Shown: positions 16,675 through 25,005 of the stretch, piece by piece | Position numbering within the stretch: position 1 is the first letter of the stretch | How the letters are laid out: every line of letters starts with the position of its first letter | Origin: Methylocystis sp. KS32 | GTDB taxonomy: Bacteria; Pseudomonadota; Alphaproteobacteria; Rhizobiales; Beijerinckiaceae | Assembly: GCA_002862095.1 (NCBI GenBank) | Contig: PHSQ01000003.1 | Coordinates: 124,001-188,000, forward strand | DNA length: 64,000 nucleotides | Direction: 5' to 3' | Notes under the pieces: model-generated | The model's database searches: none | Seen by the model: only the letters and a program-made list of their open reading frames with translations | What the model was told of the DNA's origin: nothing | Made by a program: the position numbers and the translations under genes

Positions 16675-17643
16675 TCAAGGCACAAGAAATCGCTCCACCT
16701 GATCGCAGAAGAAATCTGGCGCCTCTTCAGCGACGAAATGGCCGCTATCCTCTGCGATCACGGAGGTGAGGTTGCCTGCCTGTTTCCGAAGGGCATCCGC
16801 GAGCTTCGTCCCGACGCCCTGGCGCCCGCCGATCGCCAATACGGGCATGTCGAGCCTTCGGCCCTCGAACGACGCCGCCAGCTCGGCGTCGTCCCGGAGC
16901 GCCCGATAATAGTTGAACCCCGCCGTCATGCCGCCAGGAGACGCATAGTGGCGGGCGAACTCCCAGATCGACGCTTCGGCGACGGCGTCTTTTCTGTACG
17001 ACCATGCGCGGATTTGGGTGGCAATATACTCCCGCTCCCGTCCTTTCGTCAGCATCTCGGGGATATCCGGAGCCATGTGAAACCCATAATGCCAAGCGCC
17101 TCCCCGCAGTGCGTCCATGTTTTCCGTGCCGGGGATGAGGCAATCCACCAGGACGAGTTTCTCGATGCGCTCTGGATGCAGGTGGGCCAGCATGTAAGCT
17201 GCTTTGCCGCCCATATCGTGTCCGACAACGTGAGCCCGACTTCCCGCGACATGGGTGATGAGAGCGCAAATGTCAGCGGCGATGGTGCGCTTGTCGTAGC
17301 CAGTCGGCGTTTTCTCGGACAACCCGACGCCTCTGAGATCTGGAGCAATGACAGTGAAACGCGGGGAGAGCCGCTCCATTGTCTCTCGCCAGGCGAACCA
17401 CGTCTGGGGCCAGCCATGAAGCAAGATTACTACGGGGCCCGATCCGGCGCTCACATAGTGCAATCCTATGCCATTGATCTGAGCAAATCGGCTGGTTCCG
17501 CCCTTCGGGAGCGGCGCGTCAACGGCCTCTTCCGAGGCGAGCGACGGAGCGACCGCGGTCGAAACGGCCGTCGCCGTGAGCACCGGCCCTATGATGGCTG
17601 CTCGTGATGCTTCAATGAGGAATTCGCGGCGTTTGATTTTCAT
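16675..17643 (-). CDS. Exported alpha/beta hydrolase, epoxide-hydrolase-like
   Basis: The 322-residue product starts MKIKRREFLIEASRAA, a twin-arginine-like export signal (KRREF) followed by a hydrophobic segment and Ala-rich cleavage region. The mature part is an alpha/beta hydrolase: oxyanion HGWPQTW, nucleophile elbow VGHDMGGK (Asp nucleophile, as in epoxide hydrolases and haloalkane dehalogenases rather than a Ser), and the final catalytic His in EDSGHFVAEE. The substrate is unknown. The start at 17643 is preferred over the upstream ATG at 17691 because the Tat-like motif begins there. It is divergent from a LysR gene, a usual arrangement of a target gene and its regulator. The pair interrupts the plasmid backbone between DUF2493 and DUF736. 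Confidence 0.8.
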   Translation of the reverse strand: MKIKRREFLIEASRAAIIGPVLTATAVSTAVAPSLASEEAVDAPLPKGGTSRFAQINGIGLHYVSAGSGPVVILLHGWPQTWFAWRETMERLSPRFTVIAPDLRGVGLSEKTPTGYDKRTIAADICALITHVAGSRAHVVGHDMGGKAAYMLAHLHPERIEKLVLVDCLIPGTENMDALRGGAWHYGFHMAPDIPEMLTKGREREYIATQIRAWSYRKDAVAEASIWEFARHYASPGGMTAGFNYYRALRDDAELAASFEGRRLDMPVLAIGGRQGVGTKLADALRKQAGNLTSVIAEDSGHFVAEEAPDFFCDQVERFLVP

Positions 17644-17691
17644 TATCCCTCGCGGTTGCTGTTGCCGACCGCGAGAGTTGTCGATCCTCAT

Positions 17692-17705
17692 GGATAGGTC
17701 TATCC
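17692..17705. promoter_or_regulatory. Palindrome between hydrolase and LysR genes
   Basis: GGATAG-GT-CTATCC is a perfect 6-bp inverted repeat in the 99-base divergent intergenic region. A second, shorter one (ATAAC-TGATG-GTTAT, 17726-17740) lies closer to the LysR start. LysR proteins bind such dyads, so either may be the operator. Confidence 0.45.
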
Positions 17706-17742
17706 GTTATGGTGTTACTCCACCTATAACTGATGGTTATGC

Positions 17743-18654
17743 ATGGACATCACATCGGCCCTCCGAGCCTTTGTTCGCATCGTCGAGAGGGGCTCGATGA
17801 CGGCGGCGGCTGCCGACCTTGGCGTTTCCCAACCCGCGGTCAGCAAGCTCCTGCGTAATTTGGAGAGCCACACGGGCGCGAGGCTTCTCGAAAGAAGCTC
17901 GCGCGCCATGCGCCCGACCGCCCAAGGACTAGCTCTCTACGAAGCGGCGGGGGGTGCGCTTGCAGCCATCGACGCCGCGATTGAGGGCGTCCGGAGCGAT
18001 GCGGGCGCCATCAACGGAAGCTTGCGCCTCCATGGCCCGACCTGCGTCGGTGAACGCCATTTACACAGCATTGTCATGAGTTTTCAGGACAAGCATCCGA
18101 CCGTCACCGTCGAACTTACACTCGAGAACCGATCGGTCGATCTTATCCACGAAAACGTCGATCTCGCCGTCAGAATGGGACGACCGACGGATCAAAACCT
18201 CATTTTGCGGCGAATTGGATTTAGCAAAAGAATCCTTGTCGCGTCGCCCGACTATCTCGCCCGCCGCGGACCCGTTCGTAGCTGCAGATCCCTATGCGAT
18301 CACGACATCATCGTCACGAACGCCTCTCTTCGAGGAGGAAACCTCAGCCTTCGCAAGAAAGAGAAGAAGACGGAGATCTCCGTTCGACCAAAGCTGACCA
18401 CGAACAACGCGCAGGTTCTCGTCGATGCTTTGACCACCGGCAGAGGCGTCGGGACCGCGCAAGTTCTGCTCGTCTCGGATGAACTAAAACAGGGCCGGCT
18501 GATCCGAGTGCTTCCAGAATATGAAGTCGAGCCGACGGAACTCTTCCTGGTCTATCCGTCGTCGAAATTCCTGCGGCCGGCGGTTCGCGCATTCGTCGAT
18601 TTTGCCGTGCCCGCGTTACGGCGCATCGACGGCATCTTCTCATCCAATCGATGA
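17743..18654 (+). CDS. LysR-family transcriptional regulator
   Basis: The 303-residue protein has the LysR layout. The N-terminal winged helix-turn-helix (residues 1-60) contains GSMTAAAADLGVSQPAVSKL and the following ETHTGARL-type segment. A substrate-binding domain of the periplasmic-binding-protein type follows from about residue 90 (GSLRLHGPTCVGERHL). The HTH and the RMGRPTDQNLILRRIG segment resemble the CrgA/ArgP-like subgroup. It is divergent from the hydrolase gene and likely controls it and itself through the 99-base spacer, probably in response to a small organic ligand that cannot be guessed from sequence. Confidence 0.9.
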   Translation: MDITSALRAFVRIVERGSMTAAAADLGVSQPAVSKLLRNLESHTGARLLERSSRAMRPTAQGLALYEAAGGALAAIDAAIEGVRSDAGAINGSLRLHGPTCVGERHLHSIVMSFQDKHPTVTVELTLENRSVDLIHENVDLAVRMGRPTDQNLILRRIGFSKRILVASPDYLARRGPVRSCRSLCDHDIIVTNASLRGGNLSLRKKEKKTEISVRPKLTTNNAQVLVDALTTGRGVGTAQVLLVSDELKQGRLIRVLPEYEVEPTELFLVYPSSKFLRPAVRAFVDFAVPALRRIDGIFSSNR

Positions 18655-18778
18655 TTGCCGGGATCCTGAGCGCCACCGCATCTCCGCCACTGCGGAACCT
18701 CGATCCCTGGATATTCGAATTGCCTCGCCATATCTTATGGCGGTCCCATAGCGCGCCACGAAGCGGGCAGGCCGGAAA

Positions 18779-19081
18779 ATGTCCAGATTAAGGATCGCAT
18801 CAATAGTCGCCGCGCTTATGATTTTGGCGAGCGGCGGGCTCGCGGATCCTATTGCACGAGGGGTCGAGGCGAGGAAGACGTATGCGCCGCCGCCGGCTCA
18901 AACCACGGACAATGGCTATTACGTGCCCTATGTCATCGGCGCCGACGGGAAGAGATATCCCATCATGGAAATTCACGGGAGCGTCTCGGTCATTTCGCGG
19001 CAGGTGATGGACGATCAACAAGCGATCACCCTTGGCGACGCCTTGAGAAACGTTTCCGGCGTCACTGTCATCGGTCGCTAA
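18779..19081 (+). pseudogene. TonB-dependent receptor N-terminal remnant
   Basis: A 100-codon ORF with a signal peptide-like start (RIASIVAALMILASGGLA) and then the first part of a TonB receptor plug domain: GSVSVISRQVMDDQQAITLGDALRNVSGVTV, given here in two overlapping pieces as VSVISRQVMDDQQ and ITLGDALRNVSGV. Normal receptors have 600 or more residues with a 22-strand barrel; here the frame stops right after the first plug strands and no barrel follows. It is either a decayed receptor or, less likely, a small exported plug protein. Confidence 0.6.
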
Positions 19082-19242
19082 CACGCCGCCGACCTACAGC
19101 CATGTTAGAAGAGCCACGCGAGGCCGGCGGTTAGATCCGTGACTGTCGCGGATTCCGCCTTCCACCAAAATCGGGTAGTCTATCGGTCGCGCCATGGCGG
19201 TGGTGGGAGGCGCGATCCCTCGACTTCGTCACGGAGACCACC

Positions 19243-19689
19243 ATGCTCGTCACCGGCGTCATTTTTGGATTCGTCGCCCTCGGATTTTCCTGCTGGCTGC
19301 TCTTTGCGCTTGCAGTCAATGCGCTTCCGTTCTTCGTGGGCGTCACTGCGGGGCTTGCGGGCTATCAAAGCGGTTTGGGCGCCATTGGCGCGATTAACGT
19401 CGGCCTTGTCGCAGGCGTTGTGACGCTCGCTGCCGGACAGAGCGCTTTCGTTGTCACGCAATCTCCGCCAATGCGCGCAGCAATTGCGCTCCTCTTTGCC
19501 GCGCCGGCCACTGTCGCTGGTTATCACGCAACTCTCGGTCTCGCCCACATCGGCGCGTCATCCCATCGTTGGCAAGAGGTTTTTGCATTCATCGGCGCGG
19601 TCGTGGTGGGCGGAACCGCCTGGGCGCGCATTACGTCTTTGGCTCAGCCGCGGGTCGGACGCCGTGTAATGGCAAACTCGACGGCCTAG
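19243..19689 (+). CDS. Small integral membrane protein, unknown function
   Basis: A 148-residue protein dominated by hydrophobic stretches: residues 1-30, 32-60, 62-80, 85-105 and 112-130 could each span the membrane, giving four or five segments. No enzymatic or transport motif is visible. Similar proteins occur in alphaproteobacterial plasmid backbones, often near DUF736 genes, but I cannot name a family. A GGAGACCACC ribosome-binding site precedes the ATG. Confidence 0.65.
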   Translation: MLVTGVIFGFVALGFSCWLLFALAVNALPFFVGVTAGLAGYQSGLGAIGAINVGLVAGVVTLAAGQSAFVVTQSPPMRAAIALLFAAPATVAGYHATLGLAHIGASSHRWQEVFAFIGAVVVGGTAWARITSLAQPRVGRRVMANSTA

Positions 19690-20125
19690 CCTTTTGCATC
19701 GGAGAGCGGAGACGCGTGAACACTCGCCTCGTCATCTCTCGAAGGGGCGCATCGAGCGCGTGCCAGATCGTCGACCCTGACCTCGAAGGGGCGGCCCTGC
19801 GGAGCATTTCGATCGAACAGCGGCAGCCTCCGTTGCAACCGAAGCGTCCTGATCCGCGACGCGAGCACTGTCGTCCGTGGATCCGGAGACGCAGGGGTCG
19901 CCTTTCTGCACGCCAGCGTTTCTTTTCGTTCGCATGGAATGCCGGTCGTCTTGTGCGAGGAGTCCGATATCCGTCATATCTCCTGTTCGAGAATGCTGTC
20001 CGGCCAGGCGCGACCACCGAGGCCTCTCTTATGGCTTGATCTGGCCGAAGGACGGCTGTGCCTCGATCGTCTTGGACGCAACGGCTGCGCATCGACTTTC
20101 TTCCCCTGACGCCGTTGGCGTCATT
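19690..20125. other. Intergenic stretch without recognised gene
   Basis: Several short frames are open on both strands here but all give low-complexity Arg/Ser/Pro-rich text without motifs. The region leads into the conserved leader before the DUF736 gene. No gene is supported. Confidence 0.4.
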
Positions 20126-20246
20126 CCTCGCGAGGCAAGAAACTCGCTGCTCCGCCGTCCTCCGCTTTGCTTCGGCCCGCAGGCGGGTGCGTCGCCGATC
20201 GCCTTCGGCCTTTCGATCGCCATCGAGGCCGCGATGGGCGCGGGCT
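20126..20246 (+). promoter_or_regulatory. Repeated leader region before the DUF736 gene (copy D2)
   Basis: This region shares ordered blocks with 15490-15613: CGCGAGGCAA, CCGCCGTCCTCC, CTTCGGCCC and GAGGCCGCGATGGGCGCGG. It ends about 30 bases before the start codon at 20276. Two genes far apart in the element thus carry the same type of upstream region. Confidence 0.5.
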
Positions 20247-20275
20247 TGAAGACAGCAGATCACAGGAGAACTACC

Positions 20276-20599
20276 ATGGCGAACATCGGCTCTTTCAAAA
20301 AGTCCGGCAACGAGTTCCAAGGCGAGATCGTGACGCTCAGCGTCCAAGCCAGGGGCGTCCGCATCGTCCCCGAGGCCAACCGGACCAACGACAATGCTCC
20401 GAGCCACCGTGTCTACGTCGGCCGCGCCGAAATTGGCGCCGCTTGGTCGAAGCGCTCCAACGAAGGTCGCGATTATCTCTCGGTCAAACTCGATGATCCG
20501 AGCTTCACGGCTCCAATCTACGCCAATCTCTTCGATGACGAAGAGGGCGAGGGCTACACCCTAATCTGGTCGCGAGGTCGCAAGGCCAACGGCGACTGA
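20276..20599 (+). CDS. DUF736 protein
   Basis: A 107-residue protein that begins MANIGSFKKSGNEFQGEI, the usual start of DUF736 proteins, followed by VYVGRAEIGAAWSKRS and DYLSVKLDDPSF. The predicted fold is a small all-beta barrel and the family is found almost only on alphaproteobacterial plasmids and ICEs; its function is unknown. ATG at 20276 is chosen for the conserved N-terminus and the CAGGAGAAC ribosome-binding site. The frame stays open far upstream, but that part is not protein-like. Confidence 0.9.
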   Translation: MANIGSFKKSGNEFQGEIVTLSVQARGVRIVPEANRTNDNAPSHRVYVGRAEIGAAWSKRSNEGRDYLSVKLDDPSFTAPIYANLFDDEEGEGYTLIWSRGRKANGD

Positions 20600-20771
20600 A
20601 CCGATTGACGCCAACACCACGCCCGAGAAGTCGGGCGAGGCTTCTTGCGCTCTCTGCGCGCCCGGTCCGCTGTTCGCGGAGCGCCAATGGGCGGGGGAAT
20701 TATTCTGCGTAGCCATATTTTGGGATTAGCCTTCGCCGATTTCATGTCTTTTTTCGCGCCTGCTTGGCGTG

Positions 20772-21086
20772 CTAGCGCACCACTTTTATTGACTTCCGCT
20801 CTTGCTCCTTCGACCGCGACGAGTTCGTCGCGGTCGCTTCCGGATTCAGACGACGAGCCTCTTCCGTTAACGCTTCGGCGTCGGGGGTCACAAGCGCGAC
20901 ATGCTCGACCGCAAGCGCCAAAGCGATTTCATACAGGCTAACGATTGTCGGATTGCGGCGTCCGCGCTCCAACCCGCTCAGATATTGCTGGGTGAAGCCA
21001 GACAGCTCCGCAAATTGCTCTTGCGTCAGGCCCTTTTCGAGCCTGATGCGCTTCACGTTCCGCCCGATCAATTTCCGCATATCCAT
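20772..21086 (-). CDS. Xre-type helix-turn-helix regulator
   Basis: A 104-residue protein with an N-terminal Xre/Cro helix-turn-helix: RIRLEKGLTQEQFAELSGF then QQYLSGLERGRRNPTI. The C-terminal tail is charged and probably unstructured. It is transcribed away from the DUF2285-like genes and toward DUF736, so it is a likely regulator of the replication and transfer region of the element. The operator cannot be assigned; an AT-rich segment with TATAATATG lies just upstream of its start. Confidence 0.85.
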   Translation of the reverse strand: MDMRKLIGRNVKRIRLEKGLTQEQFAELSGFTQQYLSGLERGRRNPTIVSLYEIALALAVEHVALVTPDAEALTEEARRLNPEATATNSSRSKEQERKSIKVVR

Positions 21087-21268
21087 GCGAACAGGCTGGA
21101 CCGCTACACACTTTGATGTTTATCTACTATAATATGTATTCCTAACAGGGGCGCTTGTGCCGGCTCCCAGCTTTGTCGACGCATTCGCGCCGCATTTGAT
21201 AACATTCGGCAATATTTGCGGCTAGAATGTCGACAAAGCCAAAGCGCTAATTGAGGAACGTCAGGATC

Positions 21269-21538
21269 GTGAGCCCTTCTCGCACTCCCGCAATCGCAGA
21301 CTCCGCTCCCTTCGAAGCGCACCTCACCGACTATGACCGCGCTCACACGGCGACCTATCTGCGACTGCTCGACGCGGCTAAAGAGGGCGCGCCCTGGGAA
21401 GAGGCGTCGCAAATAGTGCTGGGCATCGATCCTCTCCGCGAGCCCGCGCGCGCCAAACGAGCATACGAATCGCATATCGCTCGAGCGCGATGGTTGACCA
21501 AACATGGCTACAAGGAATTTCTGGAACGCGATCCTTGA
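21269..21538 (+). CDS. Small DUF2285-like protein
   Basis: About 89 residues, with a core of LTDYDRAHTATYLRLLDA, then WEEASQIVLGIDP and RAKRAYESHIARARWLTKH. This small helical protein type is repeatedly encoded before the DUF6499/DUF2285 gene on alphaproteobacterial ICEs and is often labelled DUF2285. GTG at 21269 has GAGGAAC at a good distance; TTG at 21251 is the longest alternative. Function is unknown, presumably DNA binding. Confidence 0.65.
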   Translation: MSPSRTPAIADSAPFEAHLTDYDRAHTATYLRLLDAAKEGAPWEEASQIVLGIDPLREPARAKRAYESHIARARWLTKHGYKEFLERDP

Positions 21539-21785
21539 CGAGTCTTCATGTCGAGAGAAGATCTCGTTCAAACAAGCCCCTGCAGCGCCCTGCGGCGAAG
21601 TGTCGTCATTTTCCGGATGAAAGCCTGATTTCCGTAAATCCGCCAACCCGCTTTTACGGCAAATATGGGAAGCGGTCCGTTCCAACTCCGAATGACGCCA
21701 TGCCGACTTGCGCGCACCCTAACGCAAGTTATCGACATGATTTTTCGCAACGCTGGCCGTCGGCCTCTCTATTGCGGGAACATCC

Positions 21786-22530
21786 ATGTCTGATACGGAT
21801 TGGCGCTCGCCGAGCGCATATGCCTATTTGCACGATTTGAACTCCGGCGGCACTGCCTGGGAATATCTTCGGCGCAATTGCGAATATTGCGCCGATTACG
21901 CCGACCCTCGATTTCGAGCTGCTCTGGAAACCGGCTTCGCTGGTCCCGAGCGGCGCTGGGGGTTGCGATTTCGCGGTCGATCCAACTTTGCGCGCGAATG
22001 AGGCCGAACTCTTCTGGCTTCCCGATCGGCGTGCAAGCGCCGTTATACTCGGCGCAAGTCCAACGACATACACCGACGAACTGACGTTCTCGGCGTCGAG
22101 TTGGCCGGGACTGTGCGCGCGCCGTCGGGCAAGCGACGGCGAACATCTCATTCTGGGAGCAGGACGGGACGAGCATCAACTTTGGTTGCCGGATCCTCCG
22201 CTCGTGGGACATCCGCTCGCCGCCATCATCCCAATCGACAAACTGACGCCCGCCCGAATGGTGGCGACGCAGCGGTTTTTGCGCCACATCAAGGGGCAAC
22301 GCCCTGCTGCGGCGACAAAACTGAACCCGCGCATCGTCAACACGCTGCGGGCGCTCGACGGACATTTGAGCGGCGCGTCCTATCGCGTCATCGCCGAATG
22401 CATTTTTGGCCGCTCTCGCGTCTCCGCGGAGCCATGGAAGACGTCGTCTATCCGCGACGCCACCATTCGTCTCGTGCGTAGCGGCGTCGTCTTGATGCGC
22501 GGTGGCTATCGCAAATTCCTGCGTAAGTAG
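21786..22530 (+). pseudogene. DUF6499/DUF2285 regulator gene with a frameshift
   Basis: The N-terminal DUF6499 part (MSDTDWRSPSAYAYLHDL, then WEYLRRNCEY) is in one frame to about 21972, and the remainder (AVDPTLRANEAELFWLPD to the DUF2285 end LVRSGVVLMRGGYRKFLRK) continues in another. In the intact family the text runs WGLRF-AVDP without a break. One extra C in CGATTTCGCGGTC near 21971-21975 explains the shift. This is a real mutation or a sequencing error. DUF2285 C-termini (LRALDGHLSGASYRVIAE, PWKTSSIRDATIR) are thought to bind DNA like Xis or response-regulator helices. Confidence 0.75.
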
Positions 22531-22685
22531 CTCCGAGCATTCAGCTGCACCGATAGCGCGCCCAAAGGGTGGGGAATTTCTCGCCCCCAATCTTCACCAT
22601 CCACTCCGCCAAATCTTCTCCGCCATGGTGATCGACGACAGCCGCCGATGTTCGGCGGCGCGCCACGATTTCCCAAGGCTAGCAG

Positions 22686-22970
22686 ATGTCCGCCGCAGCA
22701 TCCCCACTCCCGCCACGCTTTCTCAGAACCCCCGAAGCCGCGCGCTTTTTGGGCCTTTCGGGCCGTACGCTGGAAAAGCACCGCACTTATGGAACCGGGC
22801 CCCGCTATTCGAAGCTCGGCGGGCGAGTCGTCTATCGACTCGAAGATTTGCAAGCTTGGGCCGATCGCGGCGTCAAAGCGTCCACTTCTGATCCCGGCGT
22901 TGGCACCGTGCTGCCGGCGAGGCGTCAAGCCGCCACCGGCCTGAGTTCCACGAATTCGTCACGCGGCTGA
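22686..22970 (+). CDS. AlpA/MerR-like helix-turn-helix DNA-binding protein
   Basis: A 94-residue protein with one excisionase-type winged helix: FLRTPEAARFLGLSGRTLEK, then GPRYSKLGGRVVYRLEDL and AWADRG. Such HTH_17 proteins act as excisionase-like or regulatory factors and regularly sit right before repA in this type of element. Twenty bases separate it from repA. The Ser/Thr-rich C-terminus is likely disordered. Confidence 0.85.
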   Translation: MSAAASPLPPRFLRTPEAARFLGLSGRTLEKHRTYGTGPRYSKLGGRVVYRLEDLQAWADRGVKASTSDPGVGTVLPARRQAATGLSSTNSSRG

Positions 22971-22989
22971 CCTCTCGGAGCATAGGCCC

Positions 22990-23889
22990 ATGACGCCTCC
23001 GCACCGCACCGCAGGCTCCAGTAGCGCCGAATGGGAGCAGCTCGAACTGTTCCGCGCGCTGCCCAGCGATCTGGCGCCGCGCGACGCCCAAGACCTCATG
23101 GCCTACCCCTTCTTCAGCCTCGCCAAGGCGCGGCGCACAACGCCGATCGACTTCAAGATGGGCGAGATCGCCATCAAGGTCGAAGCGACGCCCGATCATG
23201 GCATGGCGACCATCTGGGACGCCGACGTGCTGATCTGGGCCGCCTCGCAAATCGTCCAGGCCCGCGATCAGGGACTCAAAACCTCGCGCCTGATGGCGAC
23301 AACCCCTTATGAAATCCTGACCTTCACCGGCCGCGCGACAAGCGCGCGCGACTATCACCGGCTCAAGGCCGCGCTCGACCGGCTGCAATCGACCAGCGTG
23401 GAGACCTCCATTCGGCAGTCCACCGAGCGGCGCCGCCACCGCTTCTCCTGGATCAATGAGTGGAAGGAGACCGCCGACGCCAACGGCAGACCGCTCGGCG
23501 TCGAACTGATTCTGCCGGACTGGTTTTATACCGGCGTCCTCAATGAGGCCTTGGTTCTCACCATCGACCGGTCCTATTTCGCGCTGACGGGTGGGCTGGA
23601 GCGCTGGCTCTATCGCCTGGTGCGCAAGCACGGCGGACGTCAGGACGGCGGCTGGAGCTTCGATTTCGAGCATCTCCACGCCAAGTCGGGCGCGCTGTCG
23701 CCGCTAAAGCATTTCGCGTTCGACCTGCGCGACATCGTCCGCCGGCAGCCCCTCCCCAATTACCGCCTCTCCATCCGACGCGGGCCGCTCGGCGCCGAGC
23801 GCCTCGTCTTCGCGTCGATCCCGCTCGATCCGCTGGAGCGCGCCCTGCGCCGCTTCGATCTCTCTCTCCCGCCTGTGGATAAGCTGTGA
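22990..23889 (+). CDS. repA: Replication initiator protein RepA
   Basis: The 299-residue protein matches the RPA-type replication initiators of broad-host alphaproteobacterial plasmids and Tn4371-like ICEs: QDLMAYPFFSLAKARRTTPI, then YEILTFTGRATSARDYHRLK, then GGLERWLYRLVRKHGG. These are winged-helix proteins that bind iterons. Three direct repeats follow immediately after the stop codon (23893-23962), supporting replication from this spot. In an ICE, RepA may allow transient autonomous replication of the excised circle. Confidence 0.85.
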   Translation: MTPPHRTAGSSSAEWEQLELFRALPSDLAPRDAQDLMAYPFFSLAKARRTTPIDFKMGEIAIKVEATPDHGMATIWDADVLIWAASQIVQARDQGLKTSRLMATTPYEILTFTGRATSARDYHRLKAALDRLQSTSVETSIRQSTERRRHRFSWINEWKETADANGRPLGVELILPDWFYTGVLNEALVLTIDRSYFALTGGLERWLYRLVRKHGGRQDGGWSFDFEHLHAKSGALSPLKHFAFDLRDIVRRQPLPNYRLSIRRGPLGAERLVFASIPLDPLERALRRFDLSLPPVDKL

Positions 23890-23892
23890 ATC

Positions 23893-23962
23893 CTATCGTG
23901 CTATCGGGGACCGAGACTATCGTGCCATCAGGGACCGAACTATCGTGCTATCAGGGACCAAA
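23893..23962 (+). repeat. Iteron-like direct repeats after repA, probable replication origin
   Basis: Three tandem 23-24 bp repeats: units at 23893-23916, 23917-23939 and 23940-23962, each of the form CTATCGTGCTATCAGGGACC with one or two changes. They begin four bases after the repA stop and are followed by an AT-richer stretch. Tandem repeats of this size next to an initiator gene are the hallmark of iterons. Confidence 0.75.
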
Positions 23963-24100
23963 ATGGTCTATAACCCATTGTCATACAACAACTCACAGCG
24001 CCCCTAACTGTACTAACTTAGAATCCTTCGGATTCTTTCTAACGGTCCGCGCCGAAATCCGCCTTGTGGAAAAGCGGCAAATTCGCTCTCCGAGAGCGTC

Positions 24101-24739
24101 ATGATCGTCGCGCTCCTCAACCAGAAGGGCGGCGTCGGCAAGACCACCCTCGCTCTGCATCTCTCCGGCTCTTGGGCTCGTCGAGGCAAGCGGATCATCC
24201 TCATTGACGCTGACCTGCAGGGGTTGGCGCTCGACTGGTCGCAGCAGCGCGCCAAGGAGGGCCTCCCAAGGCTCTTCGGGGTTATCGACCTCTCGCGCGA
24301 CACCCTGCACCGCGAAGCTCCCGAAATCGCCAAGGACGTCGATCAGGTCGTTATTGACGGGCCGCCGAGAGTGGCGGCGCTATTACGCTCGGCGCCGCTC
24401 GCCAGCGACCTCGCTCTCGTTCCGGCGCAACCCTCGCCATTCGACGGCTGGGCGTCGGGAAAGATGTTGAAGCTCATCGACGAGGCGCGCATTTTTCGCC
24501 CCGATCTCGTCGGCCGCTTCGTGCTCAATCGCTGCCCCGCGCGCACGATCATTGTCCGCGAAACGGCCCAGGCGCTCGCCGCTCATGAGCCGCCGGTCCT
24601 ATCCGCGCGCATCGGCCAACGCGTCGTCTTCGCGGACGCCGCCCGCAGTGGGCGTCTCGCCGACGAGACGTCGCAAGGCGCCGCCGCCGCGCGCGAGATT
24701 GCCGCTCTCGCGGCCGAAGTCGGAGGGTTGGCGCGATGA
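24101..24739 (+). CDS. parA: ParA-family partition ATPase
   Basis: The 212-residue protein starts directly with the deviant Walker A motif, QKGGVGKTTLALHL, followed by IDADLQG and the Walker B-like VIDGPPR. It is a short ParA of the MinD/ParA superfamily without an N-terminal DNA-binding domain. It heads a row of overlapping genes (ATGA-type junctions) with the small ribbon-helix-helix protein, DUF2840 and traF, so it is likely to act with the downstream small protein in stable inheritance of the excised form. Confidence 0.9.
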   Translation: MIVALLNQKGGVGKTTLALHLSGSWARRGKRIILIDADLQGLALDWSQQRAKEGLPRLFGVIDLSRDTLHREAPEIAKDVDQVVIDGPPRVAALLRSAPLASDLALVPAQPSPFDGWASGKMLKLIDEARIFRPDLVGRFVLNRCPARTIIVRETAQALAAHEPPVLSARIGQRVVFADAARSGRLADETSQGAAAAREIAALAAEVGGLAR

Positions 24740-25005
24740 CGCTCGCCAAGCCGCGGCGCGGCCTCGCTGCGCGCCCGACCGACCCCGACGCCTGGGTTGG
24801 CGCCCCGGGTCAGCATGATCGAAATGGCGGCGCGAAAACTGAGAAATTCTCGGCGCGGCTCACGATCGACATCACACCAAAACTCCGAGGCCTGATCAAA
24901 ATCGTCGCCTTCGAACGCGGCGTCACCGTCGCCGACATGCTGCGCGCCCTGTTCGAACGGGAATTCCCGGAAGCCGAAAATCGTTCCAACGGAGGCGCGT
25001 CATGA
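24736..25005 (+). CDS. Small ribbon-helix-helix-like partner of ParA
   Basis: An 89-residue protein whose first ATG overlaps the parA stop by 4 bases. After a basic N-terminal tail, the sequence FSARLTIDITPKLRGLIKIV then VTVADMLRALFEREF fits a ribbon-helix-helix fold with a beta strand followed by two helices. Proteins of this layout after a short parA act as the centromere-binding partner (ParG-like). The family name is not certain. Confidence 0.6.
   Translation: MTLAKPRRGLAARPTDPDAWVGAPGQHDRNGGAKTEKFSARLTIDITPKLRGLIKIVAFERGVTVADMLRALFEREFPEAENRSNGGAS

Noticed and set aside
23893..23962. CRISPR array
   Set aside because: The three 23-bp repeats are directly adjacent without spacers and follow repA; they are iterons.
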